Source: Chitinophaga pollutisoli (GTDB taxonomy: Bacteria; Bacteroidota; Bacteroidia; Chitinophagales; Chitinophagaceae). From it: a DNA stretch of 64,000 nt. Positions 51,989-61,600 of this stretch are shown piece after piece. Within the stretch, counting starts at the first letter, position 1, and every line of letters begins with the position of its first letter. The DNA is taken from the NCBI RefSeq assembly GCF_038396755.1, contig NZ_CP149822.1:5672001-5736000 (forward strand), in the 5' to 3' direction. The position numbers and the translations under genes are program-made. Under the pieces are notes generated by a model. The model did not search any database and had not been told where the DNA came from. It worked only from the letters and a program-made list of their open reading frames with translations.

Positions 51989-52939
51989 TTACGGTTGGGA
52001 AGCGATCAGGCTCGAATGGTCGGAGCTGATGGTCTGGTAGGTTTTGGGCGTGATGCCTTCCACTTTTTTAAACATCCGGATGAAATAGTTGACATCAGTG
52101 AACCCGCAAAGCTCGCTCACGTCGCCCACGCTATGGTCGGGTTGGGAGAGGAGGCGCTTGGCCAGCGTGATGCGCTCGCGGTTGATGTATTCCAGCGGCG
52201 TGATGCCGAATTGCTCGCGGAACCAGCGGAAAAAGAGATTGCGGCTCAGGTAGGCTTTCTTGCTGAGCGTGTCCACCGAAATGCGCTCGGTCAGGTGCTC
52301 GCGGATATAGTTGAGCACAAAGTGCTGGCGGCTCTGGTTGTTGCTGACCGCGGATTCCGTCATCACCTGCGTGAGGTGCTGGCTCTGCATCAGGCGGATG
52401 AGCAGCTCCTTCAGGTTGAGATCGGCGTAAATGTCCTTACTGTTATCCGCACTGCAGCAGATACGGATCAGCTTGTTGATCAGCGCCGAAACCTCATCGT
52501 CGTTCTCGAAATGATACTGGTTGAACTGCAAACGCCAGGAACGGCGCTCGTCAGGCGATTGATAATAATTATTCAGGTATTCGATCGTGCCGCGCACATA
52601 CAGCGCGTCGATAGCCAGCGCGATACATTGGGTAGGATTGTCGAAACTGGCTTCGGGAAAATCGATCGCCATTTTTTCGTTGGCCGGGTAAATGACCGTT
52701 TCGCCGGGAAGGTAGTCGAAACTGGGCTGGTTGGGAAGATGCATGATCTTCTTTCCACGCACCATACTGGTGACGATGAACTCATTGAACTGCATTGGCA
52801 CGGCCCAGGCCGTTTCAAAACATTCAAAAACATTCAGCTCGCAGTTATTCAAATTGAAAACGCGACGGTTTTCCACCAAAGTCTTCAACATTCTGGCGGG
52901 CATCAGCTCAATATGCTCTAACAGGTGTTTCCGGGCCAT
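51989..52939 (-). CDS. AraC family transcriptional regulator
   Basis: 316 residues from ATG 52939 (MARKHLLEHIELMPARML). The N-terminal part is an AraC-ligand-binding (cupin-like) region, FNEFIVTSMVRGKKIMHL; the C-terminal about 100 residues carry the double HTH (ISVDTLSKKAYLSRNLFFRWFREQFGITPLEYINRER and SVGDVSELCGFTDVNYFIRMFKKVEGITPKTY). The FTDVNYFIRMFKK recognition segment is intact. The regulon is unknown; the divergent DUF779 gene is the nearest possible target. Confidence 0.9.
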   Translation of the reverse strand: MARKHLLEHIELMPARMLKTLVENRRVFNLNNCELNVFECFETAWAVPMQFNEFIVTSMVRGKKIMHLPNQPSFDYLPGETVIYPANEKMAIDFPEASFDNPTQCIALAIDALYVRGTIEYLNNYYQSPDERRSWRLQFNQYHFENDDEVSALINKLIRICCSADNSKDIYADLNLKELLIRLMQSQHLTQVMTESAVSNNQSRQHFVLNYIREHLTERISVDTLSKKAYLSRNLFFRWFREQFGITPLEYINRERITLAKRLLSQPDHSVGDVSELCGFTDVNYFIRMFKKVEGITPKTYQTISSDHSSLIASQP

Positions 52940-53137
52940 AACAGATGTAACTATTTCAAAATAAGGTTTTTTTCCCGAAACTGGCATGAAGTCGGGTACA
53001 ATCGTGCTAATAAACAGTACGAAAGTAGCGGGGGCTTTTCCGTATTTGTGTGAATTTAGCATCATGATGTTCGAAGAATTGCAGCGCACCCTATGACCAA
53101 CATCAGCACGGATGTATTGTAACCACAACCGCCCATT

Positions 53138-53548
53138 ATGAATGACTCCAGAATCGTAGCCGCCAAACCGGCTATGCAATTAATCCGGCAACTCGTTTCA
53201 CGCTACGGTCCGTTAGAATTCAGGATCAGCGGAAGTTGTGTAGAAGGTTTTTCACTCACATGCGTCCACGGCAATGCCAAGGAAGCGGAGGAAAACAGGT
53301 ATTCCTTAGGAAACGTAGCCGGCTGCCCGGCCTACATAGACCCGGCACCCGGGATCGTAGACGATTATTCACATTTCGTATTACAGGTAGAAAAGGGGAA
53401 AACCAACCCCGGCTCCCTGGAAGCATCCGGAAACGTCCGTTTTTTCCTTACCAGAAAAATAGCCCCGCGTGAAACCGGAACCCGCGCAGGCGAAGCCAAT
53501 CCGCACATGTTCAGTTACCTTTTCGGCTACAGCGGCAACTGGGGCTGA
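53138..53548 (+). CDS. DUF779 family protein
   Basis: 136 residues. Family signatures: YGPLEFRISGSCVEGFSLTCV (the counterpart of HGPLMFHQSGGCCDGSSPMC), GNVAGCPAYID, and the C-terminal SLEASGNVRFFLTRKI. DUF779 proteins are often encoded beside acetaldehyde dehydrogenases and hold metal-ligand-like Cys/His residues; here only part of the Cys set is kept (Cys34, Cys42, Cys63). No aldehyde dehydrogenase lies beside it. Divergent from the AraC gene. Confidence 0.75.
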   Translation: MNDSRIVAAKPAMQLIRQLVSRYGPLEFRISGSCVEGFSLTCVHGNAKEAEENRYSLGNVAGCPAYIDPAPGIVDDYSHFVLQVEKGKTNPGSLEASGNVRFFLTRKIAPRETGTRAGEANPHMFSYLFGYSGNWG

Positions 53549-53588
53549 TTTCGTACCTTCGCGCGACACAAAAAAATCCGCGACCAGC

Positions 53589-53789
53589 ATGAGGGAAGAC
53601 GCACAATACAGAAAAAACATTACACCCGGCCTCGAAGTCGGCATAGTCCTGAAGAAAGACCAGCGCAGCGGAAAAGTGACTTACGGTATCGTTCAAGATC
53701 TCCTCACTTCCGCTGCGTACCATTCCAGAGGTATTAAAGTCAGGCTGGAAGACGGACAGGTAGGAAGGGTGGTGGAAATTTTATACTGA
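53589..53789 (+). CDS. ywbE: YwbE family protein
   Basis: 66 residues. Near-consensus YwbE (DUF2196): QYRKNITPGLEVGIVLKKDQRSGKVTYGIVQDLLT and HSRGIKVRLEDGQVGRVVEI, a small beta-barrel. Function unknown, possibly nucleic-acid binding given its SH3-like shape. ATG at 53589; terminator follows. Confidence 0.88.
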   Translation: MREDAQYRKNITPGLEVGIVLKKDQRSGKVTYGIVQDLLTSAAYHSRGIKVRLEDGQVGRVVEILY

Positions 53790-53843
53790 GACGTTGTTTG
53801 TCCGCAACGGAATCCTTGCTTCTGGCTACAAAACCGGATTCAG

Positions 53844-53867
53844 CCCGTCACTTACCTGGCGGGTTTT
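53844..53867 (+). terminator. Terminator after ywbE
   Basis: CCCGTCA (53844-53850) pairs with TGGCGGG (53857-53863), one G-T pair, then TTTT. Confidence 0.7.
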
Positions 53868-53894
53868 CCGTTTTTAAACATCCGCGCCATTTCC

Positions 53895-54101
53895 GTGTCG
53901 TTTGCGCTGCTCCAGTCCTGTATCAAAGACGTACCGCCCAGGGGCGGCGCAGAAAGGCGTGACGGGAAGAAAATTAATGTAATGGGTACCCTCAATTGGG
54001 GATTGCGGCCCGTTTTTACTTCTGATTTCCGGGGAATGGACTTTCCGATGTATAATATTTACTTTACCCTAGGCGTATCGTACCGCATTCAGGCACAGTG
54101 A
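53895..54101 (+). pseudogene. Fragment of an outer-membrane protein (C-terminal barrel strands)
   Basis: The open frame ends in NVMGTLNWGLRPVFTSDFRGMDFPMYNIYFTLGVSYRI, the pattern of alternating hydrophobic residues with an aromatic C-terminal strand found at the end of outer-membrane barrels. The first about 25 residues have no such character. The absence of a signal or upstream barrel makes it a remnant. Confidence 0.4.
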
Positions 54102-54117
54102 TTGCAGTTGTAGCGGT

Positions 54118-54339
54118 ATGAACACTTTTCACATCCGCTACAGGAGCCACGACATCCCGGTATCGCTGGAAGAAGAAAACCTCTTCCTCGTTTCGTTGCC
54201 GTGGAAAGATCTCTACCTTGTGAGGAAAGAGGACAATGAAGGTGCTTTGCACTGGTTCGAGGAGGGAGCTGACAACGAAACGCTGGAAACGAAGGAAATC
54301 GGTACAGCTATAGAAATGACCGGAAAAGCTGCCACATGA
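54118..54339 (+). CDS. Hypothetical protein
   Basis: 73 residues from the ATG at 54118: MNTFHIRYRSHDIPVSLEEENLFLVSLPWKDLYLVRKEDNEGALHWFEEG. Acidic, no membrane segment, soluble; strand-rich first half. I do not recognise a family. A strong terminator at 54365 ends it, which supports a real transcript. Confidence 0.55.
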   Translation: MNTFHIRYRSHDIPVSLEEENLFLVSLPWKDLYLVRKEDNEGALHWFEEGADNETLETKEIGTAIEMTGKAAT

Positions 54340-54364
54340 TTGATTATCAATTGTTGGTGGCCCT

Positions 54365-54402
54365 AAAAACGGCGCATGCATGACTGTATGCGCCGTTTTT
54401 TA
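54365..54402 (+). terminator. Terminator after the 73-residue gene
   Basis: AAAAACGGCGCAT (54365-54377) and ATGCGCCGTTTTT (54388-54400): 13-bp perfect stem, 10-base loop, T tract. Confidence 0.88.
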
Positions 54403-54425
54403 TAGAAATTAACCGTAAAAAGAAG

Positions 54426-54453
54426 AGCCGGTCCCGGGACCGGCTTTCTTTCG
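54426..54453 (-). terminator. Terminator of the copper efflux operon
   Basis: The 20-bp perfect palindrome 54426-54445 (AGCCGGTCCC then GGGACCGGCT) flanked by T-rich DNA on both sides (TTTCTTT on the plus strand, CTTCTTTTT on the minus strand). Positioned just after the DUF3347 stop. Confidence 0.7.
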
Positions 54454-54486
54454 TGGGCCGGGCTTGCCGGCTATCAACATGGCGCT

Positions 54487-55017
54487 TTATTGCAGGGTTT
54501 CTTCCACGGTGCCGCAGGTCAGCATTTCGTCGCCAAAATACGGGTTGCGGATATCTTTGGAACGGCTGAGCCAATGGGCACCTTTGTCGTTTAGCGCCAT
54601 CGGGCAGAATTCTACGTGCAGTTCGCCGCTGCTCAGTCCTGATGTTTTCACCAGTCCGATAAAAGTATCGTTTAACACTGAAAAGGCATCGCGCTGGGCT
54701 TTGATATCCGCTGCGGCGCCGATGGTTTTAGCGGCTTCGGCCAGTTTGCCGGAAGGATCGGCCGCAGTGGCGCCGGTTTCGATTGCGGCGGCGGAGATTT
54801 TCGCCGCGGAAGCATCGCCTTTCACGAGGGCTTCGGTCAGATTTTCGTAATGTTCAAACACGGCATTCAGTGCGTCGTTCTTCAGCACCACGCCGGCGGG
54901 GGCAGCCGCGGGCGCTGTGGATTCGGCGGCGGGTTGCTTTTGTTCCGATTGCTGGGTGGCGTTGCCGCCGCAGGCTGCCAGTACGGTTAATGCGGCGGGA
55001 AGGATCCATTGTTTCAT
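54487..55017 (-). CDS. DUF3347 lipoprotein of the copper efflux operon
   Basis: 176 residues. Lipoprotein signal ending TVLAAC (Cys16), a Gln/Ala/Pro-rich linker, then the DUF3347 helical bundle (LNAVFEHYENLTEALVKGDASAAKISAAAI) with the conserved C-terminal FCPMALNDKGAHWLSRSKDIRNPYFGDEMLTCG, whose Cys, Met and His are likely copper ligands. It is a periplasmic copper chaperone or a partner of the CusB adaptor in Bacteroidota. Last gene of the operon, 42 bases after the adaptor. Confidence 0.88.
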   Translation of the reverse strand: MKQWILPAALTVLAACGGNATQQSEQKQPAAESTAPAAAPAGVVLKNDALNAVFEHYENLTEALVKGDASAAKISAAAIETGATAADPSGKLAEAAKTIGAAADIKAQRDAFSVLNDTFIGLVKTSGLSSGELHVEFCPMALNDKGAHWLSRSKDIRNPYFGDEMLTCGTVEETLQ

Positions 55018-55059
55018 GATTTCAGGTGTTTTTTGAATGATGAATATGATGAAAATTTT

Positions 55060-56253
55060 TTAAACGGGCTGTTTTCCTCTCTTCAGGACAAATTCGCTGT
55101 ACAACAAATAGGCCCCGGTAACCACCACTTTTTCGCCCTCCGCCAAGCCTTCCGTGATTTCGACGGAGCGGTTGTTTTCCAGTCCTGTCCTCACTTTCCG
55201 CGGTGTGAAGGTATTCTTTGGCTTTTCGATCCAGATGTGCGCGGAGGCGCCGTCGCGGATGACGGCATCGATGGGTACCTGAAGGGATTCGCTGCGCGAA
55301 GCGACGGGCAGCAGCACGGTGGCGGCCATTCCTGGTTGCCAGCGCGCATCGGGGTTGGCGATGGAGCCGCGGAGCTGGAGGGTTTGCTTGCCGGTCTGGA
55401 TCGCGGGGTAAACGAATTCAGCCTGCATGCGCAGGGGCTCGTTTTCCCACCCCGGGACCGTTACCTGCAACGTTTGGCCTTCTTTCAGCAAAGCGGCTTC
55501 GGAAGGATAAATATCTGCTTCCACCCACAACCGGCTGTAATCTTCCACCTGCAGTAGCGTTCCGCCTTCAGAAACGTATTGCCCTTCAGTGACCGACAAT
55601 TCCGTTACCAGGCCGCCCTGTTCCGCATGATAGGTAACCAATGGCCGGGGCATGCCTTCCTTTTCCAGCTGCGCGATATCTGTAGTGTTTTGCCCGTAGC
55701 GTTCGAGCTTCGTTTTGGCGCCTTCGGCGATCTGCCGGAACCGCGCATCTTCCGGGAACCGTCGCGTTTGCGCGGCGGCCAGCAGGTATTCGGATTGCAG
55801 GGTGGCGAGGTTTTCGGAATAGATGGCGTACAGGGCTTGTCCTTTTTGAATACGGACGCCCGTTTCGCGGATATGCAATTTATCGATCCGCCCCGCGATC
55901 CGGGCGCTGATGATGCCCGTGCGCTGAGGATCGGGCATGAGCCGCGCGTTGAGGCTGCGCGTTTGCGTGAGCATGCCTGCGCCTGCGGTGGCGGTGGTGA
56001 TGTTGGCGAGTTGCACCTGATTGTCCATCAGCTGGAGGGAGGCGCTGGTGCTGTTTTTATCGAACGGCACCAGGTCCATTGCGCAAATGGGGCAGGCGCC
56101 CGGCGAGTTCTGGATAACCTGCGGGTGCATGGGGCAGGTGAAAGTCTGCTGCGCGCCGGCTGTTTTTTCTGCCGTTTCCCCACATGCGGCGAGCAATACC
56201 GCTGGCGCTGCAGCCGCTACGGCGATGGACCTGAGAAAATGTCTTCTTTCCAT
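55060..56253 (-). CDS. cusB: CusB-type efflux RND periplasmic adaptor with N-terminal heavy-metal-binding domain
   Basis: 397 residues. MERRHFLRSIAVAAAAPAVLLAAC combines a twin-arginine motif (RRHFLRS) with a lipobox (Cys24). Residues about 36-62 are the heavy-metal-binding domain FTCPMHPQVIQNSPGACPICAMDL (four Cys/Met/His ligands). Then the RND adaptor hairpin, lipoyl and beta-barrel domains: ARIAGRIDKLHIRETGVRIQKG, and C-terminal LEVPIDAVIRDGASAHIWI, GLAEGEKVVVTGAYLL. It bridges CusA to TolC and may deliver copper to the pump. Second of two adaptor genes in a row. Confidence 0.92.
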   Translation of the reverse strand: MERRHFLRSIAVAAAAPAVLLAACGETAEKTAGAQQTFTCPMHPQVIQNSPGACPICAMDLVPFDKNSTSASLQLMDNQVQLANITTATAGAGMLTQTRSLNARLMPDPQRTGIISARIAGRIDKLHIRETGVRIQKGQALYAIYSENLATLQSEYLLAAAQTRRFPEDARFRQIAEGAKTKLERYGQNTTDIAQLEKEGMPRPLVTYHAEQGGLVTELSVTEGQYVSEGGTLLQVEDYSRLWVEADIYPSEAALLKEGQTLQVTVPGWENEPLRMQAEFVYPAIQTGKQTLQLRGSIANPDARWQPGMAATVLLPVASRSESLQVPIDAVIRDGASAHIWIEKPKNTFTPRKVRTGLENNRSVEITEGLAEGEKVVVTGAYLLYSEFVLKRGKQPV

Positions 56254-56262
56254 ATGTTTCGG

Positions 56263-57402
56263 TTATGGATGTGATGATGAAATGCTGGCCTCCGGCCAAA
56301 TGAAACCTTCGCTGTCGGCGATGTAGGCGGCGTTGGCGGCGATGCCGGATATCTCTTCCGTCAGTTGCACCATCCCGCCTGTCCGGATGCCCGTGCGCAC
56401 CGGCATCGCCAGGTATTCCTGCCCCGACTTTTTGAATACCACATTCTCCTGTCCCAGCCGGATCACCGCGGATGCAGGCACCCACCAGCTGTTGCGGATG
56501 AGGACGGGAATCCAGGCGGTGATGAGCTGGCCGGCGGCGGCTTGTCCGTCGATGTACACCCTGGCCCTGCTGAACTTTTCGCCGTTGGCGAATACGGGTT
56601 CGAGCAGGTGGATGTTGCCGTTGCGCAGTTCCCCGTTCATGCCGTTGCCGCCGATCAGCACGCGGGCGCCAGGCCCTGCGGCTGCGGCGATACCCGCGGG
56701 CAGCGCGAATTCAGCGATCATGCGGCCGGTTTTGTAAATGGAAAACAGGTTCTGCCCGGCTGTTACGTATTGCCCGGCCCGCAGCAATACAGGCGATTGG
56801 GTAGGAGCGGGGCCGGAAGGCGCGGCCATCGGCGCGGCGGCGCCCATGTTGCCCATTGCGTCTCCTCTCGCGGGCGCCGCGGCTGGGGCCGGCGAATCCG
56901 CCGATGCAACGGCGGATTCCTCGAGGATATAGCCGTCGGCGTTACTGTACACCGGGATGGTCACGCGTACCTGGCGGGTGCGGAGGACCTCCCGCACCAG
57001 GTTCCCCGGCATGCCCATCAGCTCCAGCTTGCGGACGGCCAGTGCCTGCATCTGCGGATCGTTGCCGACAGACAACATTTCCCGTTGCGCGGCCACCAGT
57101 TCGGGCGCATAAATTTCGAGGATGAGCTGTCCTTTCCGGACCGGCTGGTAATTATACCGCACGTACAATTTTTCGATCCTTCCGGCCACGCGTGCCGGCA
57201 GGATGGCCCGGTTGCGGCTGTCGTAGCGCACGGTGCCGGGGGCCTCCATCACCACGACCCTGCTTTGCTGCCGCGGGAATAGCAGCGGGAGGGAATCGGC
57301 GTTTGCGGCGGGCGCTTCCTTAGTTGCGGGCGCCGTGCCGCAAGCCGCGAAAGCCGCCATGGCGGTGAGGAGGAGTATATTAACGGTAAAGCGCTTTTTC
57401 AT
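56263..57402 (-). CDS. CusB-type efflux RND periplasmic adaptor (no metal-binding domain)
   Basis: 379 residues. Lipoprotein signal with lipobox FAAC (Cys20). Adaptor core: LPARVAGRIEKLYVRYNYQPVRKGQLILEIYAPELVAAQ (barrel-sandwich and hairpin), a Met/Gly/Ala-rich flexible insert (GDAMGNMGAAAPMAAPSG, about 182-205) and the C-terminal barrel (WVPASAVIRLGQENVVF, VQLTEEISGIAANAAYIAD). It lacks the heavy-metal-binding domain of its neighbour. The two adaptors probably form a mixed hexamer; the overlap with TolC upstream is 23 bases. Confidence 0.88.
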   Translation of the reverse strand: MKKRFTVNILLLTAMAAFAACGTAPATKEAPAANADSLPLLFPRQQSRVVVMEAPGTVRYDSRNRAILPARVAGRIEKLYVRYNYQPVRKGQLILEIYAPELVAAQREMLSVGNDPQMQALAVRKLELMGMPGNLVREVLRTRQVRVTIPVYSNADGYILEESAVASADSPAPAAAPARGDAMGNMGAAAPMAAPSGPAPTQSPVLLRAGQYVTAGQNLFSIYKTGRMIAEFALPAGIAAAAGPGARVLIGGNGMNGELRNGNIHLLEPVFANGEKFSRARVYIDGQAAAGQLITAWIPVLIRNSWWVPASAVIRLGQENVVFKKSGQEYLAMPVRTGIRTGGMVQLTEEISGIAANAAYIADSEGFIWPEASISSSHP

Positions 57403-58639
57403 ATTCCACGATCATTTCGTAACGTTTAAATTTTTCATCCTGCAAACCGGTTTCGCTCATCGTCAGCGCTTCCCAGGCGTCGATCACCACGGGGAGCTGC
57501 AGGCGGTTTTCCTGGTAAGCCGCGAAGTTGGCGTCGAGGGCTTTGCGGAGCGAGGGGATGATCACTTTTTCCATCGATGCAATCCGCCGGTCCATCTGCC
57601 TTATCTCCGCCAGCATGCCGTACAACATGCCTTGCGTTTCCTGCAACATGGCGCTGCGCTCGTTTTCCATTGCGGCGATGTTTCGTTCCATGGATTTGAT
57701 TTCGGAACGGTACATCCCCCTCGACCACGGCGCTATCGGGATGCTGAGCATCCCCATCACGCTGTACGCTTTCGGCATGCCGGAAGCGAGCGGGAACATA
57801 TGGTCGAGGCGCACGCGGAAATCGGGCTTCTTTTCCGCCTGCATCGACCGGATACCGAGTTGCATCGTGCGGATGTTTTCTTCCATCTTCCGGATATCCA
57901 TTCTTGCCGATGCGATCGTTGCCGTATCGTGCACGGTGGGTGAGAAGTGCGGCTCCCAGGTAGTGTCTACCGCGAATTCGGCCATGCCGGGCTGGTTCAT
58001 CAGGCTGTTCAGCCAGGACCTCGATTTGATGACGATTCCTTCTTCCATGCGCAGCATGTTGGCATTTTCCTCCAGCTTCGCTTCCGCGCGGAAAGCATTG
58101 CCCAGCTGCGATTGATTGTAAGGGTACCGCAGCTTTTCGATCTCCAGTATCATATGCATGATCTTCTCATTTTGCTGCAGCAATCGTTGCTTCCGTTCGG
58201 AGATTACCCAGGCGTAGTACAGCTTCCGGGCCTGGGCGCGCAGCTCGTTGAGCGTCACGCCGCGGGCGGCCGTTTCAGCGTTCCCCTGCGAAGCGATGAA
58301 GCGTTTTTTGGCCTGTTGCTTCGCGGGATTGGGAATGTCCTGTTTCAGCTGCAGCATGATGCTGCCTTTGTCGCGGCCGTCCATCACCATTTGTCCGGGC
58401 CAGGGCGTCATGAAAGTTCCCGCGCCGGCCATGGGCGCCATCCAGGCGGTGGCGGCATCTGCGCTGTGCCGGAAACCTTCGGCTTTTTGCCCGTAGCTTT
58501 TCAGCAGCAGGTTGTTGCCGTCGATCCGGGCCAGGATGCTGTCGAGCGGCAGCGTTTGCGCGGATGCGGCGCTGGTGAGGAATAGGATGCTAATGGCCGC
58601 CAGGATGGATTTCCAGCTTGCCGTATTTGCGTAATTCAT
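57380..58639 (-). CDS. TolC family outer-membrane efflux protein
   Basis: 419 residues. Signal peptide (MNYANTASWKSILAAISILFLTSAASA). TolC/CusC alpha-helical barrel with repeated long helices (LNELRAQARKLYYAWVISERKQRLLQ, SMERNIAAMENERSAMLQETQGMLYGMLAEIRQMDRRI), forming the channel that CusAB feeds. The start ATG lies inside the 3' end of cusA, a 50-base overlap in another frame, so translation is coupled. The end overlaps the first adaptor by 23 bases. Confidence 0.9.
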   Translation of the reverse strand: MNYANTASWKSILAAISILFLTSAASAQTLPLDSILARIDGNNLLLKSYGQKAEGFRHSADAATAWMAPMAGAGTFMTPWPGQMVMDGRDKGSIMLQLKQDIPNPAKQQAKKRFIASQGNAETAARGVTLNELRAQARKLYYAWVISERKQRLLQQNEKIMHMILEIEKLRYPYNQSQLGNAFRAEAKLEENANMLRMEEGIVIKSRSWLNSLMNQPGMAEFAVDTTWEPHFSPTVHDTATIASARMDIRKMEENIRTMQLGIRSMQAEKKPDFRVRLDHMFPLASGMPKAYSVMGMLSIPIAPWSRGMYRSEIKSMERNIAAMENERSAMLQETQGMLYGMLAEIRQMDRRIASMEKVIIPSLRKALDANFAAYQENRLQLPVVIDAWEALTMSETGLQDEKFKRYEMIVEYEKALYR

Positions 58640-61600
58640 ATTCTTTCGTCATTAGGAAGATGAGCGGCGTAACCAGCAAAATATGCGTGGAGCTGGTGAG
58701 TACGCCGCCGATCATGGGTAATACAATTGGCTTCATCACATCGGTGCCCACGCCGCCGGCCCAGAGCACGGGTATCAGCCCGAAGAGCGACACGCACACG
58801 GTCATGAGCTTGGGCCTGAGGCGTTTGGCCGCGCCGTGGATCACATATTCCCGGAGGTCTTGCCGGGTGATGGTTGCAGCGCTGTTGCCTTTGAGCTTTA
58901 CAAGCTGCTGCATGGCGTCGTTCAGGTAAATCACCATCACGATCCCCGTTTCCACCGCTATCCCGAACAACGCGATAAAACCTACCGCCACGGCCACCGA
59001 GAGGTTGGCGCCCCAGATCCAGATCATGTAAGCGCCGCCGATAAGAGCGAAGGGTACGGTGATGAGGCTGAGGAACGCTTCGCGCACCGATCTGAATGCG
59101 AAATACAACGAAGCGAAGATGATTACCAGCACGATGGGCGCGATCCAGAGCAAAGTCCGCTGCCCGCGCACCAGGTTCTCGTACTGACCGCTCCATTCGA
59201 GGAAATACCCCTGCGGCAATAACCCTTCCTGCCCGCGGAGCTGCTTCATGGCGTCTTCCACGGTGCTGCCCAGGTCGCGGCCACGTACGTTGAACAGCAC
59301 GGCCCCGCGTAACATGGCGTTGTCGGATGTGATCATCGGCGGACCATCTTCCAGCACCACATCCGCCACCGCGGAAAGCGGTACTTCCCCGAATGCGGGC
59401 GATGCCAGCGGGATGCGGCGGATCTGGTCGAGGCTGTTGCGGTAATCCTGCGCCAGCCGCAAACTGATGGAAAACCGCCTGCGCCCTTCGATGGTAGTGC
59501 CGATGGGAGCGCCGCCCAGCGCGGTTTCTACGGTGCGGTTCACATCGTCGGCACTGAGCCCGTAGCGCGCCAGGTCATTCCGCCGGATATTCACGCCAAG
59601 GTATTTGCCGCCTGTCACCGGCTCCACATAGAGGTCCGTGACCCCCGGCGTGCCCTCCAGTGCGCGGCGCACCCGCTCGGATACGCTGGCGATGGTGTCG
59701 AGGCGCTGACCGTAGACTTTAATCCCCACGTCGGTCCGGATACCGGTCGACAGCATATTGATGCGGTTAATGATCGGTTGCGTCCATCCGTTCACTACGC
59801 CGGGGATCTGCAGCAGGCTGTCCAGTTCCCGGATGATGGCTTCTTTGTTCTTCCCTTCCCGCCATTCCGATCTCGGTTTGAGCATGATGATGGTTTCGAT
59901 CATGCTGATGGGGGAGTTGTCGGTAGCAGTCGACGCCCTTCCCGCTTTGCCCAGCACCTTGTCGACTTCCGGTACCGATTTGATAAGCCGGTCCTGCACC
60001 TGCAGGATGCGTTTGGCTTCGGTATTGGAGATATCGGGCAGGGTAACGGGCATGAAGAGGATGCTTTGCTCGTCGAGCGGCGGCATGAACTCCGTTCCCA
60101 GGCTTTTCAGCAAGGGAATGGCGATGACCAGCGCGGCGATATTGATGGCCAGGGTGGTTTTTCGCCATTTTAATACCACGCGGATAACGGGCTCGTATAT
60201 TTTCTCGAGGACGCGCGTGACGGGATTGGCGCTGTCGGGCCTGAATTTCCCCTTCATGAAAATGGAAATCAGCGCGGGCGCCAGGGTGATCACCAGCAGC
60301 GCGTCCACGATCATGATGAACGTTTTGGTGAATGCCAGCGGGTGGAACAGCTTGCCTTCCTGACCGGTGAGCAGGAACACGGGCAGGAAGGAGGTGATGA
60401 TGATCACCGTGGCGAAGAACACCCCGCGCGACACCTGCTTGCCCGATTTGGCGATGATATCCAGCCGTTCCTCCTCGCTGATCCAGGAAGGCTCACGACG
60501 GAATAACCGTTTTATGAATTTCATGTTGACTGCGATTTTTGTCCGGCCTGCCATTGTGCATACCGTTCGGATAAATGTTTGTACGCGTTTTCGCTCATGA
60601 TGATCCCGTTATCCACGATCACGCCGATCGCCAGGGCGATGCCCGTGAGTGACATGATGTTGGACGAAATCCCGAAAGCGTTCAGCAGGATGAAGCTGGC
60701 CGCCAGCGTGATGGGGATCTGGATGAGGATGCTGAGCGCGCTGCGCCAGTGGAACAGGAAAATCAGCACTACGAGCGACACCACGATCATTTCTTCGATG
60801 AGTGTGTGTTTGATGGAACTGATGGATTCCCGGATGAGCTCGCCGCGGTCGTATACGATGTCGAACTTCACGTTGGCGGGCAATCCGCGCGACACTTCCT
60901 TCATCTGTTCCTTCACCCGGCCGATCACTTCCGCGGCGTTTTCGCCGTAGCGCATCACCACGATGCCGCCCACGCGCTCGCCCTCGCCGTTCTGGTCGAA
61001 GATGCCGAGCCGCGGTTCGCCGGTCATCTGCACGGTAGCCACGTCCGCCACGCGCACAGGCACGCCGTTCACGGTTTTTACCGCGATCTGCTCAATGTCG
61101 GCGATGGAGGAGAGATAGCCGGTGGTTTTGATGATGTACCCGATGTCGCTCATTTCGAATTTGCGCCCGCCGGATTCGTTGTTGTTGGCGCGCACGGCCG
61201 CGATAACATCGGCCGGCGTGAGGCCGTAATAAAGCAGTTTGTTCGGGTCGGCGGTAACCTGGTACTGCGGCTGGAATCCTCCGAAGGAGGCGATCTCGCT
61301 CACGCCTTTTACGTTTTGCAGCGCGAATTTTATATACCAGTCCTGCAACGCCCGCTGTTCGCCGAGGTCCATCCCCGGTGCTTCGAGCGTATACCAGAGG
61401 ATGTGGCCCACGCCGGTGCCGTCGGGTCCCAGTTGCGGGCTCACGCCTTCGGGCAGGGTGCGGGTGGCGGTGCCGAGCCGTTCGAGCACGCGCTCGCGGG
61501 CCCAGTAGATATCGGTATCGTCTTCGAAAATGACGTAAATGAAGCTCATGCCGAACATGGAGGAGCCGCGCACGTATTTGATCTGCGGGAGGCCCTGGAG

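Noticed and set aside
2402..60540. Programmed frameshifting as a general explanation of the broken frames
   Set aside because: The break sites do not share a canonical slippery heptamer in the right phase or a following structure, and occur in unrelated genes; sequence error in homopolymers is simpler. Kept open only for the sigma factor.
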